Source: Vallitalea okinawensis
GTDB taxonomy: Bacteria; Bacillota; Clostridia; Lachnospirales; PQDH01
Assembly: GCF_002964605.1 (NCBI RefSeq)
Contig: NZ_PQDH01000002.1
Location: 186,001 to 250,000 of the forward strand
Reading direction: 5' to 3'
DNA length: 64,000 bases
Of this stretch, positions 56,238 through 64,000 are shown piece after piece. The notes below the pieces were generated by a model. That model did not search any database, was not told where the DNA came from, and saw only the letters and a list, made by a program, of their open reading frames with translations. Positions within the stretch are counted from its first letter, which is position 1; each line of letters begins with the position of its first letter. The position numbers and the translations under genes were made by a program.

Positions 56238-57956
56238 TTACTTAAACTTCAGCTCTCTTCTTTCCACATCCAGCCCTAAAGTTCCACCGGGATTCATAAT
56301 ATTATCAGGATCGAAATGCTCTTTTAGGGTGCGAATAATCTCATAGCTAGTAGAACCTATATTGTGTTCCAACCAAGGACCAAAGGCTTTCCCAACACCG
56401 TGATGATGACTAATAGCAGCTCCATACTTCACATAATTATCCAAAATGCCAGCTTGGAATTCAAGATACTCTTCTGGCTCTACATTAGCGATCAAAAAGA
56501 TAAAGTATAGATTAGCTCCTTGAGGATAAACATGAGACATATGGGTCATACAAATCGTATTAGGTCTTGACTTAACATATTCCCTTAATCCTCGATGAAC
56601 TTTTGGCATCTCATCCCATGATACAGAACATTCCATGGTATCAATAATAATACCAAAATCTTGCATAGGTTCTCTTATATAAGGATCATTAAAACGCCCT
56701 TTTTCCCATTCCTTTGTAGGCTGGGCTGTCAAGTACATTGCTCCGTATTTCTTGCATATCTTATGTAATTTCCTCTTCATATTCTTACAAAAGTCTTTTT
56801 CACCATCTGTAAAGCCGAGGAATAAACAACGTTCCATAGCCTTATAGCCTCTTCTGCTCATGATCTTATCGATCTTCGTACCCTCAACTTTATAATGACT
56901 TAACATAACAGATGTTTCTTCTGGATCAGATACTCTAAAAACTGATGGCATACCAAACTCACCTTGCGAGATGTCTCTAGCAGCTGCCTGAGCATTCTCC
57001 CAGCTGGGGAAAATATAACTAAAATATTTACGGTTCTCAGGCATGTGTTTAAATACTCTTAATGTACAGTGAGTTAACACACCAAAAGCTCCCTCAGAAC
57101 CTATCATAATCTGGTCGATATCTGGACCAATGGCTTTTGCAGGGTATTCTCCAGTCTTAACAATACCCACAGGTGTGGCATATTCTTGACAGATAACAAT
57201 GTCTTCAATTTTGCCATAATAACTTGAATTTTGTCCAGCACCTCTCGTAACTACCCAACCTCCAACACCAGAATACTCAAAAGATTGAGGAAAATGACCG
57301 CAAGTATATCTCCCTTTAGCACCTAATAATTCTGGTGCTTGATTCAGATATCTCTCTAATTCTGGACCGGACATACCTGATTCTACAGTAATGGTTTGGT
57401 TCTTTTCATTAAATTCTATAACTTTATTAAAATTTACTGCTAAGTCTAAAGAGATACCACCCTTAATGGCTTCCATACCTCTCGTCACTGTTGATCCCCC
57501 TGCTCTACAGTAAATGGGTATTTTAATCTCTGTACAATAAGCAACAATCTCTTCTATTTGAGTTTTACTACTTGGGTATAAAACAGCATCTGGAATATTT
57601 TCAACGACTTGATTTCTTAATCGTATGAGATCAATCATTGTCTTACCATATGAAACTCTAAGCCGGTTATAGGTATCTGTCTTTACATTGGCTTCACCTA
57701 CAATTTTCCTGAAGTGTTCTAAATGATTCTCATCCAACCGGCATGGTACATTATCAGGTACTGTTTCTAGTCCTTCTGGCTTCTTCTCTTTAAAGTCGTC
57801 ATCTGTCATATTAAAAACTTTCTTCATGTAAGTGTACATACCCTCATTAGGGTATTTGAAAAACTCTGGGTCTCCCCATTTCAAGATGGATCTAAAGGAA
57901 CCCTTTGGTGGCGCTTCATTTTCCCATTCCGGACAAAAACCTTTGTATTTTCCCAT
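56238..57956 (-). CDS. FAD-binding oxidase, alkyl-DHAP synthase-like
   Basis: A 572-residue flavoprotein of the VAO/PCMH family. The FAD-binding domain has YPSSKTQIEEIVAYC, IPIYCRAGGSTVTRGMEAI, SSYYGKIEDIV and GPDIDQIMIGSEGAFGVLT. The C-terminal active site has SHHHGVGKAFGPW, the triple-His motif typical of alkyldihydroxyacetonephosphate synthase (AGPS), and ends HFDPDNIMNPGG. AGPS swaps a fatty acid for an alcohol on acyl-DHAP, but close bacterial relatives are also hydroxyacid dehydrogenases. Its place in a kinase/G3P-oxidase operon suggests a role with triose phosphates. Its ATG overlaps the stop of the kinase gene by one base. Confidence 0.82.
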   Translation of the reverse strand: MGKYKGFCPEWENEAPPKGSFRSILKWGDPEFFKYPNEGMYTYMKKVFNMTDDDFKEKKPEGLETVPDNVPCRLDENHLEHFRKIVGEANVKTDTYNRLRVSYGKTMIDLIRLRNQVVENIPDAVLYPSSKTQIEEIVAYCTEIKIPIYCRAGGSTVTRGMEAIKGGISLDLAVNFNKVIEFNEKNQTITVESGMSGPELERYLNQAPELLGAKGRYTCGHFPQSFEYSGVGGWVVTRGAGQNSSYYGKIEDIVICQEYATPVGIVKTGEYPAKAIGPDIDQIMIGSEGAFGVLTHCTLRVFKHMPENRKYFSYIFPSWENAQAAARDISQGEFGMPSVFRVSDPEETSVMLSHYKVEGTKIDKIMSRRGYKAMERCLFLGFTDGEKDFCKNMKRKLHKICKKYGAMYLTAQPTKEWEKGRFNDPYIREPMQDFGIIIDTMECSVSWDEMPKVHRGLREYVKSRPNTICMTHMSHVYPQGANLYFIFLIANVEPEEYLEFQAGILDNYVKYGAAISHHHGVGKAFGPWLEHNIGSTSYEIIRTLKEHFDPDNIMNPGGTLGLDVERRELKFK

Positions 57957-59515
57957 TATAATTTCCCCCTAGCTTTATAAATTTCTTTTAATTCTTGATA
58001 AAGAGGACGCATTCTTCTATAGATATTCTTGTAAACCCTGTGATAAATATCGTAATAAATTTCAACGTTCTCTCGAATTGGCATAAAATAATCCTTAACA
58101 TGAACCATACTCTTAACAGCTTCATCATAATCTTTGTATACTCCAAGACCCACAAAACATATGATGGCTGCACCTAAACCAGAGGTTTCATAAGTCTGTA
58201 CACGATAAACAGGTTTATTAAAGACATCTGCTGTTATTTGACAAATAGCATCACTTTGTGAACTTCCACCAGAAAGCATTACTCTTTTAATCTTAACACC
58301 TGAATGCCTTTCAATACTCTTCATGCCCTCAAATAAACCATAAGCTATTCCTTCAATAATAGCTCTATAGATATGGATGCGAGTATGGTAGTCAGAAAAC
58401 CCAATGATAGATCCTCGTGCTTCAGGTAATTTGAGAGGTGAACCCCAATAGGGTTGTAGAATAAGTCCATCACTACCAGGTGGTATTTGATTAAGGTACT
58501 TATTCAAAAGTACTTCCGGTAGAATGCCAGTTTTCTTTGATTCCTCCATCTCTTTTCTGGCAAATTCCTTTTTGAACCAAGTGATCATCCAATAACCTCT
58601 ATAGATTTGCAACTCAGGATTATAAGTATTTGGTATAGCCGCCGGAAAAGGAGGTATAAATTTATTCAATTCATAATACTTTTTACTTGTTGTCTGTATA
58701 GTCGCCAAAGAACCCATGGAAATGCTCACCGTCTCATCGTTAACACATCCAGCTCCTAATGTTTCACAACCTTTATCAGAAGCAGATGCGATAATTGGCA
58801 ATCCCTCTTTTAAACCTGAAATTTCTGCAACCTCTTTTGATACTTCTCCAATAATTGTTCCTGGCTCTACTATATCATAGAGCTTTTCTCTCTCAATCTG
58901 AAAAATCTGTCGCTTTAACCCTAAATCACTCTCCCACTGAAACTTTTTATAGTTAAAGGGTATATGTCCAATTGTAGAAGCGATACTGTCGATATATTTA
59001 CCCGTTAACCTAAAGTTCAAATAGGCAGATAGCATTAAATATTTATGTGTCTTATCCCATGTTTCTTTTTCATGTTCCTTTAGCCAGTGTGCTTTACAAT
59101 GAGCCCCAACTTTTCTTGAGACTTCATGCATACCAACTGCTGAAGTGGCCACTTTATATGGTAATTTGAAACTCTTTTTACTGGCTTCTCTTTGATCCAT
59201 CCATAAGATAGCAGGTCTCAAAGGTTTACCTTCCTTATCGACAACAATGCAACAGTCACGCTGAGTGGTCACTGTCATACCTGCAATTTGATCATAAATC
59301 TCATCGTTCTCATCTCTTAATACTTTTATGATATCGCACATGGTGTTGAAATATAAATCTGGGTCCTGTTCTGTCCACCCGGGCTGTAATGAAAAGTAAG
59401 GCTCAATTTCCTTTTTTATTTTTAAAACAAGCTCTCCATACTGATTAAATACTAGTCCCCTAATTGACTGGGTTCCACAATCTATTGTTAGTACATACTT
59501 TTCATTAAACTCCAT
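57956..59515 (-). CDS. FGGY-family carbohydrate kinase
   Basis: A 519-residue sugar kinase. The phosphate loop is TIDCGTQSIRG at the N-terminus, followed by GWTEQDPDLYF and TVTTQRDCCIVVD; WMDQREASKK occupies the place of the substrate loop. The catalytic-Asp region is ASDKGCETLGAG and the C-terminal adenosine motif SGGSSQSDAICQITADVF. It is in the glycerol/xylulose kinase class, but differs from GlpK at the substrate loop, so its sugar or polyol is unknown. It is the fourth gene of the operon, 19 bases after the DUF1667 gene. Start ATG 59515 after GGAGGGG. Confidence 0.87.
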   Translation of the reverse strand: MEFNEKYVLTIDCGTQSIRGLVFNQYGELVLKIKKEIEPYFSLQPGWTEQDPDLYFNTMCDIIKVLRDENDEIYDQIAGMTVTTQRDCCIVVDKEGKPLRPAILWMDQREASKKSFKLPYKVATSAVGMHEVSRKVGAHCKAHWLKEHEKETWDKTHKYLMLSAYLNFRLTGKYIDSIASTIGHIPFNYKKFQWESDLGLKRQIFQIEREKLYDIVEPGTIIGEVSKEVAEISGLKEGLPIIASASDKGCETLGAGCVNDETVSISMGSLATIQTTSKKYYELNKFIPPFPAAIPNTYNPELQIYRGYWMITWFKKEFARKEMEESKKTGILPEVLLNKYLNQIPPGSDGLILQPYWGSPLKLPEARGSIIGFSDYHTRIHIYRAIIEGIAYGLFEGMKSIERHSGVKIKRVMLSGGSSQSDAICQITADVFNKPVYRVQTYETSGLGAAIICFVGLGVYKDYDEAVKSMVHVKDYFMPIRENVEIYYDIYHRVYKNIYRRMRPLYQELKEIYKARGKL

Positions 59516-59534
59516 ACTACCCCTCCATAATTAC

Positions 59535-59903
59535 TCAATTGTCATTCGTTCTGAGATAAAGATCTGTCGTTGCAACAATATTAGCTCCACTGTTACAAAC
59601 ATTTTCTATAATAATATCTCCTGTTCTCACTTTATATTTTATCAGAACATGATGACAAGCGTCCATAACTTCTCTTATTTTTTCGAAGTTTATCGGACAA
59701 TCTGTTTTTACTGATAAACGAGGGTGTTCACTAAAGATGGTTTGTACTGTTGTTTGAATATGACGTTTGGGACAAGTTAGTTCTTGTACTGCATAATCAT
59801 AACCACGCCTGCATGCATGCCCTTCAATAATCAACTCATCACCTTCTTGTTTTGCTTTTATCCGGCATCCTTTTGGGCATACAATACATGTCATTTCTTT
59901 CAC
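59535..59903 (-). CDS. DUF1667 protein (Fe-S electron-transfer type)
   Basis: A 122-residue protein of DUF1667. It begins MTCIVCPKGCRIKA, a CxxCPxGC cluster-binding motif, has a second pair of cysteines in HACRRGYDYA-type sequence, and ends NSGANIVATTDLYLR. Such proteins accompany GlpA/GlpB-like flavoproteins and may act like GlpC as an electron-transfer subunit. The likely start is GTG 59903, which overlaps the stop of the upstream gene; ATG 59894 is also possible. Its role is inferred from gene order. Confidence 0.85.
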   Translation of the reverse strand: MKEMTCIVCPKGCRIKAKQEGDELIIEGHACRRGYDYAVQELTCPKRHIQTTVQTIFSEHPRLSVKTDCPINFEKIREVMDACHHVLIKYKVRTGDIIIENVCNSGANIVATTDLYLRTNDN

Positions 59904-61168
59904 TCATCATCACCTACCAATTCAAAGGATAATTCTCTGGTATCTTGACGCTCTAATTGAATTTTAAGTTGAATCCTTTCCATCTCAGGAGGCTTCAGCA
60001 TTTTATATTTTTTTATTAATATTATTTCTTCTCCGAGTCTTACAATAAGTTTTGTTTGATGACGTTGGATTCTACTTCTAAAATAAAAGATAGCTTCATC
60101 CATTGAACTCCTATCCACCGACTGAGGTACTATATAAAGGAATTCTTCATCTCTAAACCTAACAGGTAGGAGATTTCTTACATGATCTAATGAATTATTA
60201 ACATAATCACAAGCACTTTTTGCAGCTGTTTCAGCACTTTCGGATACATAATCTACTAAATCATTGACATGCAATGCATTACCACAACTGAATATTCCGT
60301 CTTGATTGGTCATTAGATTTTGATCCACTGTAGGTCCTTTTGTATGAGGGTCTAATAGTATGTTAAGTGATGTCGCTAATTCATTTTCTGGAATTAAACC
60401 TACTGATAATATAACCCCATCGCATGGAACATACTTCTTTGTATCTAAAAGCGGCTTTAAGTTTTCATCCACATCACATATGGTCACCCCGTTGACCCGA
60501 TCCTCTCCATGAATACTTAGGATGGTCTTTGAAAGATGTAAAGGTATCTGGAAATCATCCAAGCATTGAACCACATTTCTCGTAAGACCTGAAGGTGAAT
60601 CTTTTATTTCATAGACACCAACGACTTCAGAGCCTTCTAATGTTATACGTCTCGCCATGATTAAACCAATATCACCGCTTCCTAAAATGACACACTTTTT
60701 ACATGGTAAGCATCCCAAGATATTCACATAATATTGAGCAGTCCCAGCTGTATAAACCCCTGCAGGCCGATTACCATGAATGAATACTTGTTTTGAAGTA
60801 CGCTCTCGGCATCCGTTGGCCAAGATTAGTGCTCTCACCTCGTGATAAAATACACCTTCCTCTTGATTAACTAATTTTAATACAAAGTCATCTTCCTGCT
60901 TTTCGATTGATGAAACAAAAGTGGAGGTAAAAATATCAATACGAGCTTCTAGTACTTCTTTTAAGAAGCGCTCAGTATATTCTGGACCAGTTAATCGCTC
61001 TTTAAATCTATGCAGCCCAAAACCTTCATGGATACATTGCTTGAGTATCCCCCCTGCTTTCTCTTCCCTTTCAATGATTAAAGGTCTGTGACCATTTCTA
61101 TGAACCTCTAAGGCTGCTGCTAACCCTGCTGGTCCCCCACCAATAATAGCAATATCATACTGGCTCAT
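59900..61168 (-). CDS. NAD(P)/FAD-dependent oxidoreductase, GlpB-like
   Basis: A 422-residue flavoprotein. The FAD-binding site DIAIIGGGPAGLAAALEVHRNGH is at the N-terminus, the NAD(P)-binding GSGDIGLIMARRITLEGSEVVGVYE near residue 170, and a GNALHVNDLVDYVSESAETAAKSA segment near the FAD C-terminus. The CLPCKKC stretch adds cysteines. Homologues pair with a GlpA-like dehydrogenase and a DUF1667 protein. The start is ATG 61168 behind GGAGG, overlapping the GlpA-like gene by 14 bases. An open frame extends 31 codons further upstream, inside that gene. Confidence 0.87.
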   Translation of the reverse strand: MSQYDIAIIGGGPAGLAAALEVHRNGHRPLIIEREEKAGGILKQCIHEGFGLHRFKERLTGPEYTERFLKEVLEARIDIFTSTFVSSIEKQEDDFVLKLVNQEEGVFYHEVRALILANGCRERTSKQVFIHGNRPAGVYTAGTAQYYVNILGCLPCKKCVILGSGDIGLIMARRITLEGSEVVGVYEIKDSPSGLTRNVVQCLDDFQIPLHLSKTILSIHGEDRVNGVTICDVDENLKPLLDTKKYVPCDGVILSVGLIPENELATSLNILLDPHTKGPTVDQNLMTNQDGIFSCGNALHVNDLVDYVSESAETAAKSACDYVNNSLDHVRNLLPVRFRDEEFLYIVPQSVDRSSMDEAIFYFRSRIQRHQTKLIVRLGEEIILIKKYKMLKPPEMERIQLKIQLERQDTRELSFELVGDDE

Positions 61169-62876
61169 TGTATTCCTCCTTGTAGATGCTTTCTGTAAGT
61201 AACTCTGACCCTTTTCCCTTCTTTGTAATATCACACAGCTCACAATGATTATGGTCAGCAATTATTTTTGAAACTAGAGGAGCACAAAATCCGCCTTGAC
61301 ATCTTCCCATTCCTGCTCGAGTCCGTCTCTTCACAGCATCTAATGAGTTCACTGGAATCGGTGAGTTTAAGGCATCAATGATCTCCCCCTTACTTATTTC
61401 TTCGCAACGACAAATGATAATACCGTAATTTCTATTGGCTTTAATATATGCATTTCTTTTGGTATCACTTAACAGATTAATTTGCTTAATTCCCTCTCTC
61501 GTAGGTATCCACTCAGCCTTTTTCTTAACGTACATTATACGTGATAAGATCTTTACTGTTATCTTCTCTATTTCCTCGGCAATAGCTGGTGCTGATGCAT
61601 ACCCCGGTGATTGAATACCTGCTGCATGAATAAGGTTGTTGACATGTTCAGATGCCTCAATTATAAAGTCTTCTTTAAATGTAGCCGCACGAGTTCCTGC
61701 TAAATATGTGATGACATCTGTACGTTCTAAGCCTCTAATATAGCTTAACCTTGTGTTAATCAGTTTGTTGATGTTTGCAGCATGTGTTGAATACTCTTCT
61801 TTAAATGGCTGTTCGTACGCATCAGGACCAACTAAAATATTACCCTCTATGGTTCTTACCAACCCTCCTCCTTTAGTAGTGGATCTAATGGTTTTTATGT
61901 TAAATTTAGCCATTACAGAATTGATGTAATCTTGCTTAGCTTTATCTAATAGTAATATTTCTCCTTTTCGAGGGTGTATTGTAAAGAATCTGTCGCCAGC
62001 CATCTCAGCTATATGGTCCGAATAGACCCCGGCCGCATTAATAACAACTCTTGGATAGAGTGTTCCCCTGTTGGTTTTGACAGAATAAATATGGTCTTTT
62101 GTTAATTCCATCCCTTTCACATATGTATTGAGTGATATTTCTACTCCATTCATTACTGCATTCTCAGCTAAAGCTATTGTCATTTTATAGGGTGGACAAA
62201 CACCAGTTGTTGGCATATGAATAGCCCACTTTATATCTTCTTTTATTCGTGGTTCTCTTCTTAATAGCTCTTTTCGAGAAATCATTTTAACACCAGGAAC
62301 ACCATTTTTCTCTGCTCGATTCAATAATAAGTAGCCAAATAATCTAGCTACTTGGCTATCAAAAAGAAAATGTGTACCAATACGTTCAAAGGGTACATCT
62401 AGATCCTTTGCTAGTTTCTCAAAGAGATAGTTCCCTCTTACATTATATTTTGCTTTATTACTCTTTGGTTTTGGATTAACTCCAGGATGAATCATGCCAT
62501 CATTCCTAGAAGACTGGTGCATTGCAAGATCATCTTCCTTGTCGACAAGTAGAATAGAAATGTCATATTGAGATAAATATCTAGATATAGCTGAACCGAT
62601 AATACCACCACCGATGATTAAAACATCAACCTTTTTTCCATCAAGAAAATGATCATTTAAAGCAGGTTGTCGTGGTGGTGGTTGAAATAACCCCTTAACA
62701 GTGAGATTATTAATGACCCCTTTATAAGAAGATTTAGCCGCTATTTTCCCAGCTTTAATATAATCTTCCCAAGAGTTTATCTCTCCTTCAATTTTAATGG
62801 ATTCTCGATATTCCGAGCATAGAATGAATCCACTAATCTTTTGGAGTTGTTTGTTGATTTGATGAAAATCACCCAA
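61155..62876 (-). CDS. Glycerol-3-phosphate dehydrogenase-like flavoprotein (GlpA type) with BFD-like domain
   Basis: A 573-residue protein with three parts. Residues 1-80 are a poorly known domain (WEDYIKAGKIAAKSSYKG, then PPPRQPALNDHFLDGKK). From about 85 comes the DAO/FAD domain (VDVLIIGGGIIGSAISRYL, SSRNDGMIHPGV, GVYSDHIAEMAGD, GPDAYEQP). The C-terminus is a BFD-like [2Fe-2S] domain with CRCEE and GRCQGGFC. GlpA oxidises glycerol 3-phosphate to DHAP and passes electrons on. The start is TTG 62876, nine bases after AAGGGG (62886-62891). A GTG at 62939 lies between the -35 and -10 of the operon promoter and is ruled out. Confidence 0.83.
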   Translation of the reverse strand: MGDFHQINKQLQKISGFILCSEYRESIKIEGEINSWEDYIKAGKIAAKSSYKGVINNLTVKGLFQPPPRQPALNDHFLDGKKVDVLIIGGGIIGSAISRYLSQYDISILLVDKEDDLAMHQSSRNDGMIHPGVNPKPKSNKAKYNVRGNYLFEKLAKDLDVPFERIGTHFLFDSQVARLFGYLLLNRAEKNGVPGVKMISRKELLRREPRIKEDIKWAIHMPTTGVCPPYKMTIALAENAVMNGVEISLNTYVKGMELTKDHIYSVKTNRGTLYPRVVINAAGVYSDHIAEMAGDRFFTIHPRKGEILLLDKAKQDYINSVMAKFNIKTIRSTTKGGGLVRTIEGNILVGPDAYEQPFKEEYSTHAANINKLINTRLSYIRGLERTDVITYLAGTRAATFKEDFIIEASEHVNNLIHAAGIQSPGYASAPAIAEEIEKITVKILSRIMYVKKKAEWIPTREGIKQINLLSDTKRNAYIKANRNYGIIICRCEEISKGEIIDALNSPIPVNSLDAVKRRTRAGMGRCQGGFCAPLVSKIIADHNHCELCDITKKGKGSELLTESIYKEEYNEPV

Positions 62877-62896
62877 ATTGAACCACCCCTTATAGT

Positions 62897-62952
62897 TTCG
62901 GACGTCCGAACCTCTATATGTATATTTTACCAAATTCACAGTATCTTTTCAA
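62897..62952 (-). promoter_or_regulatory. Promoter and 14-bp operator palindrome of the FAD/kinase operon
   Basis: Minus-strand TTGAAA (62947-62952) and TAAAAT (62924-62929), 17 bases apart. Just past the expected start site lies a perfect 14-bp palindrome, TTCGGACGTCCGAA (62897-62910). It is GC-rich in an AT-rich context and should be a repressor operator, perhaps for a GntR or IclR-type protein; no regulator gene is adjacent. Confidence 0.75.
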
Positions 62953-62969
62953 TCCTTAAATAAAAGAAA

Positions 62970-62994
62970 AGAGAAGTATTAAAAATACTTCTCT
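62970..62994 (-). terminator. Terminator after pfkB
   Basis: 11-bp hairpin (62970-62980 with 62984-62994) overlapping the stop codon of the PfkB gene, followed on the minus strand by TTTTCTTTTATTT. Confidence 0.85.
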
Positions 62995-63917
62995 ACATCT
63001 CTTAAGTTTGGTAAGGAATGAATTGCCCCCTTTGAAGAAGCAGTTATCCCGCCTGAAATATTTGCAAATCTTAATATATTCTTCAGCTTGCTGTCTGACA
63101 ACTGATCCAACAAACACTCATCTTTAGATAACTGATAGAGTACAGCTGACATAAAAGCATCTCCTGCTCCTGTTGTATCCACTGCTTTAATCTTAATACC
63201 TTCAACTATTGTCAACTGGTTGTTATAATAAAAACCAGATCCTTTTGCTCCAAATGTAATTAAAACTAATGGAATATCAAACTCTTCTAAGCTAGCTAAA
63301 GCCTTATATATATCCTGTTCATCTGTTATGAATTCCAATTCTTCTTCTGAGATCTTAAGAATATCAGTTTTGGGAAGTATACTTGCAATCTCTTGTTTAG
63401 CGTGGTCCGTGGAATCCCACATGTTGATCCTCACATTAGGATCAAAAGATATATAGTTTCCTTTTTCTCTAGCACAATCAACCGCTTTTTTTACAGCAGT
63501 CTTTGTAGGTTCCTGAATCAATGATATCGAACCAAGATGCAGTGCATATTGTGAATCAAATATACTTTCGTTGATATGATCTACGTGTAAGAATTGATCT
63601 GCACCTTTATCATTATAAAATACGAAAGATCTTTCTCCACTCTCATCATTATTAACAAAAACAACTTGTGTTTTAGCTTGAGTTGTTTTTTGTATATATT
63701 CTGTACTCACATCATAAGACTTCAATACTTGAATGAGGTAATCCCCAAAGAGATCCCCACCAACAGTGCCAACAAAACTTGCTTCACCACCTAATTTTGC
63801 CACTCCAACAGCAACATTAGCTGGTGCTCCACCTGGATTTTTAATGTAAGCAGAATTTTCCTGATCCATAGGAATAAAATCTATTAACACTTCACCAATG
63901 GTCACAACACCCTTCAT
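62979..63917 (-). CDS. PfkB-family sugar kinase, probable fructokinase
   Basis: A 312-residue ribokinase-fold enzyme. The N-terminal signature is GGAPANVAVGVAKLGG, the anion-hole and ATP motif DTTGAGDAFMSAV at about residues 250-262; GSISL and FDPNVR are also typical. The sequence style fits fructokinases that make fructose 6-phosphate from free fructose, but PfkB members are hard to separate by sequence. It starts at ATG 63917 after GAGGTG and has its own terminator, so it is not co-transcribed with the operon that follows. Its promoter is probably in 63918-64000 and cannot be defined well. Confidence 0.87.
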   Translation of the reverse strand: MKGVVTIGEVLIDFIPMDQENSAYIKNPGGAPANVAVGVAKLGGEASFVGTVGGDLFGDYLIQVLKSYDVSTEYIQKTTQAKTQVVFVNNDESGERSFVFYNDKGADQFLHVDHINESIFDSQYALHLGSISLIQEPTKTAVKKAVDCAREKGNYISFDPNVRINMWDSTDHAKQEIASILPKTDILKISEEELEFITDEQDIYKALASLEEFDIPLVLITFGAKGSGFYYNNQLTIVEGIKIKAVDTTGAGDAFMSAVLYQLSKDECLLDQLSDSKLKNILRFANISGGITASSKGAIHSLPNLRDVEKYF

Positions 63918-64000
63918 TCTATCACCTCATTCAAATTATTAAACGCACATTCAATATATCAAAAAGCAAGATTATATATATCTGATGGTACGATAAATTT

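Overview
The window looks like chromosomal DNA of a low-GC, anaerobic, spore-forming Firmicute of the class Clostridia; a Lachnospirales/Vallitalea-type relative is my best guess from protein flavour, not a demonstrated placement. Supporting signs are strong AGGAGG ribosome sites, sigma-A promoters with 16-17 bp spacers, a spore alpha/beta SASP, SpoIID- and SpoVB-type proteins, PPi-type phosphofructokinase, and the iscR-iscS-iscU-mnmA and cggR/gap-pgk-tpi-gpmI-eno clusters. I see no tRNA, rRNA, CRISPR array, insertion sequence or prophage.

Layout. 1-2.5 kb: a minus-strand operon (ankyrin-type lipoprotein, YtrA-type GntR regulator, ABC ATPase, permease) behind a promoter inside a near-perfect operator palindrome. 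2.5-8.2 kb: SplB-like radical SAM protein; tig-clpP-clpX operon; a SASP; a LUD-domain protein. 8.2-13.5 kb: three multi-pass membrane proteins around a shikimate kinase whose ribosome site lies in a hairpin, a Gly/Pro-Tyr/Trp-rich small protein, a polysaccharide deacetylase and a YmaF-like protein. 13.7-21.2 kb: the lower glycolytic operon gap-pgk-tpiA-gpmI-eno behind cggR, with a CggR-type operator in front of gap. 21.4-30.4 kb: degV, a Na/Pi-type transporter with PhoU domain, histidinol-phosphatase, a patatin phospholipase and the iscR-iscS-iscU-mnmA operon. 30.8-40 kb: UMF1 MFS transporter, lspA, SpoVB/MurJ-like flippase, metA, Hsp20, YihY and a large SpoIID protein. 40.3-46.4 kb: gltBD. 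46.5-55.8 kb: HD-GYP protein, a 6S-like RNA divergent from a CcpN-type regulator, CcdA, PPi-PFK, RidA, a DUF2935 protein, a secreted 5'-nucleotidase with LysM, a 44-residue ORF and a DUF308 protein. 56.2-64 kb: a five-gene FAD/kinase operon (GlpA-like, NAD/FAD oxidoreductase, DUF1667, FGGY kinase, alkyl-DHAP-synthase-like flavoprotein) and a fructokinase-like PfkB gene.

Central carbon metabolism is the theme: two sugar-phosphate-type regulators (CggR and a CcpN relative), the triose part of glycolysis, a PPi-dependent PFK, glutamate synthase and a glycerol-3-phosphate-type oxidation cluster lie within 64 kb. Most intergenic regions hold clear intrinsic terminators, many bidirectional between convergent genes.

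The most unusual signal is a pair of about 100-nt non-coding elements at 35376-35474 and 56028-56130. Their core is almost identical, while the outer helix differs in sequence but keeps pairing, with G-U pairs that make sense only on the + strand. I cannot assign them to a known family, and they are the best candidate here for something undescribed. Other regulatory structures of interest are a three-way-junction leader at 30701-30753, palindromes over the promoters of the lipoprotein, patatin, gltB and GlpA-like operons, and the SD-masking hairpin of the shikimate kinase.
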